In this document: positions 20,754-25,036 of the stretch, piece by piece
How positions within the stretch are numbered: position 1 is the first letter of the stretch
How the letters are laid out: each line of letters begins with the position of its first letter
NCBI GenBank assembly: GCA_008931825.1
Contig: QXVZ01020731.1
Coordinates: forward strand, 1-25,036
Length of the DNA: 25,036 nt
Direction: 5' to 3'
Origin: Phallusia fumigata
Lineage: Eukaryota; Chordata; Ascidiacea; Phlebobranchia; Ascidiidae
Translations under genes and position numbers: made by a program
The notes under the pieces: model-generated
The model's database searches: none
Told to the model about the DNA's origin: nothing
The model's input: only the letters and a program-made list of their open reading frames with translations

Positions 20754-23122
20754 TAAGTGTGCAAAAACATACCTGATGGTTATGCCTATAAAATTTGGCC
20801 AAGAAAAGATGTAGTCACCACCAAACACCATTCCAACATATGTAACTGAGATGTTTTTTAAACAACCCACCACAGTGGTGGTAAGTGCGGAGTTATATGC
20901 AGTGCACATTGTTACAGAATACATAAGGACAACCCTGTACAAAAAAATTAGACTGATTGCTACATTTAGTGATCTCTTACATTGACAGGTCCACTTACCC
21001 CATTACACAAGAAATGAGATATTGAATTAAAAAGCTCAAGTCACTCCATTGGTCAAAATTGCTCACTCTTTCCACATCACCAGTTAAAGTGCAAAGAATT
21101 ATTCCAGGAATGATCATGAACAAACAATTATAATACAAAATACCATACTTTCCAAGGTCCTGCAAATTTGCACATTAGCATTTAGTGTACAGGGAAACTA
21201 AACTAGATGAGGCAGATGACTCTTACATTTGCATTGAGGTGTTTTTTTGTGAACACATTATTTGCAGCAGTACATATGTCATTTGCAAGAATGAGAACAT
21301 ACCCAACAAGCTCAAATGCCAAGTCATTGCTAAATGTAGAAAAAAGGGTATTATATTATAACACTAATTTACAGTTTTTCAATAGCAACAAACATACCTG
21401 GCAGCAATAACAGACCCAGCAGTCATTGTTAAAATTGATACTATGATGAGTTTTGACGGAATCTTTCTTTAAATGAAGTATTGTGAAACAGTTACTATTT
21501 TCATGTTACTATATTTTTGACAACAACTTTGGTCACTTACTTGAATATATATATTTCCAATAACATAGTCATTAAAATGCTAAACCTCCTTAAGACAGTA
21601 AACATTGGCAGACTAAGCTTTTTTGTTCCACCCAATCCAAATACCAAGTTACCCAGGTATAGCAATGGCAAAGGAAAAATCTGCAAAATAAAACAATTGC
21701 TATTAATGTTAAGTCTACAGTTTAACATGAATTTTTAGGTTTGTGACACAAGGCACCTGCTGATTCAATCAACTTACTTTTCTTGGGATTGCACTACTCA
21801 TATCTGGAAAAGAAACAAATCCACCAACTTTCAGAATTTGCATAATTATAACTGCTGCAACCATTTGGCCAACACCCAGGAATTGAGCGGAAGGAAACCT
21901 AAAACAATTTAAACAAGCATTTAATGTACCTATATGCAGCATCAAAGGCCGCACATTGAATGTCGAATATGTATGGCAACAAGTTAATTCCATTGGCAAA
22001 AAAAGAAAGGATATACACTTCATCAGGCGTATGTATTTTGTGGCCCTGTTTTTTGTTGCATTCCTTTTTAAAGGTTAGCAGCCCTAAGTTATAAAAATGT
22101 AATATAAGACCAGTGACATTTACATTTATGTATAGAGCAAAAGACTAGGAAAGGTTGATTTATTGAATCAGAGTGTTCCTATAGTGAGCTTTTCTGCAGT
22201 CGGTCCAGTAAGCAAATGTTCCAACTAAGTCTTCAGTTTTCAATGAGATCTCGCACATGCAAGACCACTATACATTTAAGTGTACACTGTCTATGCTTCA
22301 TTATTTTTCAGGTTTTTATTTCATGAAAATTTAAAAAACAAAATTTCTAGATCCTACCAATTTCTTTGGCTTTTTGTACATTTAGGTTATTGCTTTTTTA
22401 TCCAATTTTAGCTTTGGGTGTGTCATTTAATTTGTATCAGTACACTTTATTGTGTTTGTAATTGTAAACAAACTATTTATTTGTTCGCTTGTTTTTTAGT
22501 TCAAAAGCTTATTAGCTAATAATTGCCCACTGTTTGGGTAAAATATGTTTCAAACTTTCAGGGTTACATTTTTCTAAAGAGCAGGTGATTAAAAAGTAAA
22601 AATATAAAGTGAGTTTGGCTTGATTAATAATGTTAATTCAAATATGCAGTTATTATACTTATGTGATAAAGGGGAATATGTTTGTGAGAAAAGACCTCAG
22701 GCAGCAAAGTACAGAAGCATTTTTGTGCCCTGACACACCTAAAACTATACAACAAAAACATCTATTTATTACCATTTTAAAAACAAGTCTGAGCATCATT
22801 AGTATAATACAAATTATATTAAAATTCTGGATTCAATATACAAACATCCCTAGTAATTTTAATGAAAAGTTTCTGACAATACACCTCACAGAACCCTGAT
22901 GCACCCATACAAAACTCCCATATCAGCCCAGTGGTGACTTTGCTACCAACCCCTGCAGACTGTTTTTTCTTTTGTTTATTTTCATATAAGTCATTATTCA
23001 GCTTACCCATAGTTTGTCAACACACTTTTGTTGGCCATCACAATTAGAATAGACGAAAATGCATAAAACAAGGCAACAAGCACCCTCTTCATGGGGCTTG
23101 ATGTTAAACTTTCATCAGTCAT
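20617..23122 (-). CDS. SLC35D1: SLC35D1-type UDP-sugar transporter, 8 exons, 320 aa
   Basis: Exons are 23122-23007, 21898-21778, 21680-21541, 21466-21398, 21329-21227, 21159-20999, 20934-20773 and 20707-20617. They total 963 nt, all GT-AG, with all phases agreeing. From family knowledge, SLC35D1 moves UDP-glucuronic acid and UDP-N-acetylgalactosamine into the ER/Golgi lumen in exchange for UMP, feeding glycosaminoglycan synthesis. Family signatures are clear: [14 protein letters not shown] at the end of TM1, [16 protein letters not shown] (100-114), [38 protein letters not shown] (249-264) and [12 protein letters not shown] (271-282). About ten hydrophobic segments fit the drug/metabolite-transporter fold. 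The [10 protein letters not shown] and FGGDYIFSW stretches are closer to D1 than to D2 as I remember them. The C-terminal tail is short, so the protein is about 35 residues shorter than human SLC35D1. An AG acceptor lies 19 nt upstream of the ATG. Confidence 0.95.
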
Positions 23123-23141
23123 TGCACAAACTTCGCCGAAA

Positions 23142-23150
23142 CTAAAATAT
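23142..23150 (-). promoter_or_regulatory. Splice acceptor just upstream of the SLC35D1 ATG (possible SL trans-splice site)
   Basis: The minus strand reads ATATTTTAG before 23141, an AT-rich AG acceptor 19 nt upstream of the start codon at 23122. Confidence 0.4.
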
Positions 23151-24397
23151 GTCCTTTGTTTGTAATTATCACAAATTTAAAAAATCTGAACAGAAAACAA
23201 AAGTGTTAAGTATTTAGTTTTGCATTAGCAGATCTCCACTGTATAAAATAAATGTTTTCATGTATGTTTAATTGTCTACACAGTACACACATGACAGTGA
23301 TGACACACACACTACTTTTGAATGCTATTACAAAAATCGACTTTTATTGCTATTACATGAATTGATGCAGTTTTAGAACAACTGATGTACAGGCACCTGA
23401 AGTTTACCTAAACCAATATTCTGTTAGGTCAGAAATTATCATTAGGCGGCGCGTATTATTTACCTTAATTTGTCGCAATAACTTAGGTCTTGAAATTGGA
23501 CTTTCTTGGAGGAAGATTGTGACTTAGTATAGGACTTTTTTATAACACTGCGTATCTGTACTTCATTTTCTAGCTTCTATAAAGCGTACAGAACAGCAAC
23601 ATGTTACCACGGCAAAAGCGAAAACGATTCCCAGGGACACGGCGTTACTATAGATATCTTATGACGATTATGATATCTATGATGCAAGCATGCTGTAGTG
23701 TAGATTTGCATTTCAAAGTCAAGGATCGAAGGATGACAGTACGTTCGTACAGTACGATGCGGGACGCAGCAAAAAAGTCAAAAGGTACGGTGGTACAGCA
23801 CGCACTTCGCATCGAGTTACACTACATAATCTAATAGGTACCGCACCACCTGCCACCTTTGACCGAGGAAGGTCAATGCGGTCGCGGCGCGTAGTAAACA
23901 AACATTAAAGGTAAGGTACGCCCTTCGTAACGAGGTACGTGGTTCACACTACTCATTGCGTACCGTTTCTTCTGCTATAAGATATTTGGCTACCTGCCAA
24001 TGTTTTTGAACTGGCTACACCTTTGTGAATGGACTTGGTTGCATCATCGCTATCTACTGGCAAATACGCGATCACAACCGTCCCTCTCGACCACTGATCG
24101 CTACCAACAGTGTTTATGTGATTAGTGCTCATTCGTAAAAAAGGATATGTCTGTGGAGCGCTATGTGGTGTTGTGACCCATTACTGCACAAATATACATT
24201 TACTATTTTCTCACAAATATGTATGGGATTGCTTGTATAACAGTAAAGAAATTGAGTTTCATCCCAAATTGATAAACAACAACAAATTGAACTTGCTTAC
24301 GCACTTTTGCAAGCAGGCACCGCACTTTGTCGACGCACATAGTCCAACATGAAACAAACAAACATCAGTGTGCAGCTTTATTATAGGGCTCATTAAC
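23151..24397. other. Intergenic region upstream of SLC35D1
   Basis: This should hold the SLC35D1 promoter; a small GC-rich spot (GGCGGCGCG) is at about 23446. From about 23600 to 23970 the sequence becomes richer in G+C and in GTAC-containing words, with two loosely similar segments (about 23781-23830 and 23907-23960) sharing CTTCG...CGAG.TAC...CACTAC. This may be an old non-autonomous transposon, but I could not define ends. The remaining stretch to 24397 shows nothing recognisable. Confidence 0.35.
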
Positions 24398-24429
24398 CAG
24401 GGTTTCCCGGAACACTGGTGTTCCGGAAA
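24398..24429 (+). mobile_element. hAT-like terminal inverted-repeat motif (left end only)
   Basis: CAGGGTTTCCCGGAACACTG starts here and continues GTGTTCCGG, the style of terminus seen in many hAT (Charlie-type) DNA transposons. Within it CCGGAACAC and GTGTTCCGG form a 9-bp palindrome around TG (24407-24426). The 8 bp before it, TCATTAAC, would be the target-site duplication, but no matching right end lies inside the window. If real, the element runs right, beyond the edge. Confidence 0.35.
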
Positions 24430-24501
24430 GCACTCACAGCTTTACGTACAGTAACACTTTCTTTTGCGTGACACGTGACAACGCAAAGCGTCACACAAGG
24501 C

Positions 24502-24535
24502 TATAAAATACGCGGGCACCAGGTTCCAAAATAAA
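24502..24535 (+). promoter_or_regulatory. TATA-box-like and AATAAA motifs close together
   Basis: TATAAAA at 24502-24508 is followed by a GC-rich spot, and AATAAA lies at 24530-24535. There is no coding frame downstream. The motifs may belong to the repeat that begins at 24398, or may be chance. Confidence 0.2.
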
Positions 24536-24782
24536 CCACTTTATTGCTTAGTCAAGTTCCGGTCAATCCCGGTTTTTCAACTGTTTTGCCACAGGGGTTA
24601 GCACAGAACAAAACTTACGGAATGCAAAGTTAAGTTTCTACACAATAAACAAGTTAAAGTTAATTCTACTACATCTTTGCCTGCACATTACAATACACAC
24701 TTCATATTAACTCAGCAACGACTTACAAACATGCAACACATGGCACATAACTAATTGCGGGGCCCTTTAAAACATAAAGTAT

Positions 24783-24990
24783 CGCATGTACCGCATGTAT
24801 CCCATATACCGCAAGTACCCGTATAGCGCATGTACCCATATAGTGCATGTAGCGCATGTACCCATATACCGCATGTAGCGCATGTATCCATACACCGCAT
24901 GTACCACATGTACCCGTATATCGCATGTAGCGCATGTACCCGTTTTGCGAATGTACCCATATACCGCATGTAGCGCATGTACCCATCATC
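24783..24990 (+). repeat. GCATGTA-based minisatellite
   Basis: About fifteen imperfect copies of the core GCATGTA occur in tandem. Units alternate between 9 nt (GCATGTAGC, GCATGTACC) and 17-18 nt (core plus a tail such as CCCATATACC or CCCGTATAGC), giving a composite period of about 26 nt. Open frames across it, rich in Met, Tyr, Cys and His, follow from the repeat and are not genes. Confidence 0.9.
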
Positions 24991-25036
24991 ATGCGCAAAA
25001 CGGGTACATGCGCTACATGCGATATACGGGTACATG
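24907..25036. repeat. Inverted repeat, 43-bp perfect arms, cut by the window edge
   Basis: Bases 24907-24949 are the exact reverse complement of 24994-25036; three more bases extend the pairing with one mismatch. The loop of about 40 nt is itself minisatellite sequence. The outer arm ends at the last base of the window, so the inverted repeat may be longer. Confidence 0.9.

Noticed and set aside
23650-23680. ATAGATATC / GATATCTAT inverted repeat with a 13-nt spacer
   Set aside because: Arms are only 9 bp and AT-rich; this is expected by chance and has no context suggesting a terminator or element end.
24398-24610. An LTR reading of the TATA-like and AATAAA motifs
   Set aside because: I found no paired terminal repeat, primer-binding site or coding remnant, and the left end looks like a hAT terminus.
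24751-25035. Minus-strand frames rich in Met, Tyr, Cys and His
   Set aside because: They are translations of the GCATGTA minisatellite, with the peptide period set by the DNA period.
24783-25036. A CRISPR-like repeat array
   Set aside because: Units abut with no unique spacers, unit lengths vary, and the genome is an animal's.

Overview
The window looks like a piece of a tunicate nuclear genome, most likely Ciona or a close relative. The reasons are an AT-rich sequence, small genes cut by short GT-AG introns (mostly about 60-600 bp), clear animal orthologues, splice acceptors sitting just upstream of start codons (as expected with spliced-leader trans-splicing), and three places where a single n is flanked by near-identical sequence, as in assemblies of very heterozygous animals. 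The species call is an inference; the gene calls do not depend on it.

Five protein-coding genes can be rebuilt, all on the minus strand. From right to left, in the direction of transcription, they are: SLC35D1-type Golgi/ER nucleotide-sugar transporter (23122..20617, 8 exons, 320 aa); an intronless PWWP plus integrase-binding-domain chromatin protein of the PSIP1/HDGFL2 family (17300..15843, 485 aa); KAT14/CSRP2BP, the acetyltransferase subunit of the ATAC complex (14804..7812, 15 exons, 676 aa); a divergent class A G-protein-coupled receptor (5838..3130, 5 exons, about 509 aa); and an ankyrin-repeat protein (2024..143, 5 exons, 420 aa, possibly extended at its 5' end). For every multi-exon gene the exon phases were followed junction by junction and the summed coding length is a multiple of three.

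The genes do not form an operon: gaps are 1.0-3.3 kb. PSIP1/HDGFL2 and KAT14 are neighbours and both act on chromatin, but nothing in the sequence shows a functional link. The other genes are unrelated in function (glycosylation, signalling, ankyrin scaffold).

The rest is intergenic or repeat sequence. Three n-centred duplications (440..672, 2306..2556, 19600..20753) are best read as two haplotypes left unmerged at contig joins; one of them duplicates the last exon of SLC35D1. The right end (24398..25036) carries a hAT-like terminal motif, a GCATGTA-based minisatellite, and a long inverted repeat cut by the window edge. No RNA genes, CRISPR arrays or intact mobile elements were seen. I do not see a new multi-gene system. 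The most useful leads are the receptor's third exon (open in two frames, with the less receptor-like frame favoured by phase), its altered activation motifs, the intronless PWWP-IBD gene, and the acceptor-next-to-ATG pattern shared by all five genes.
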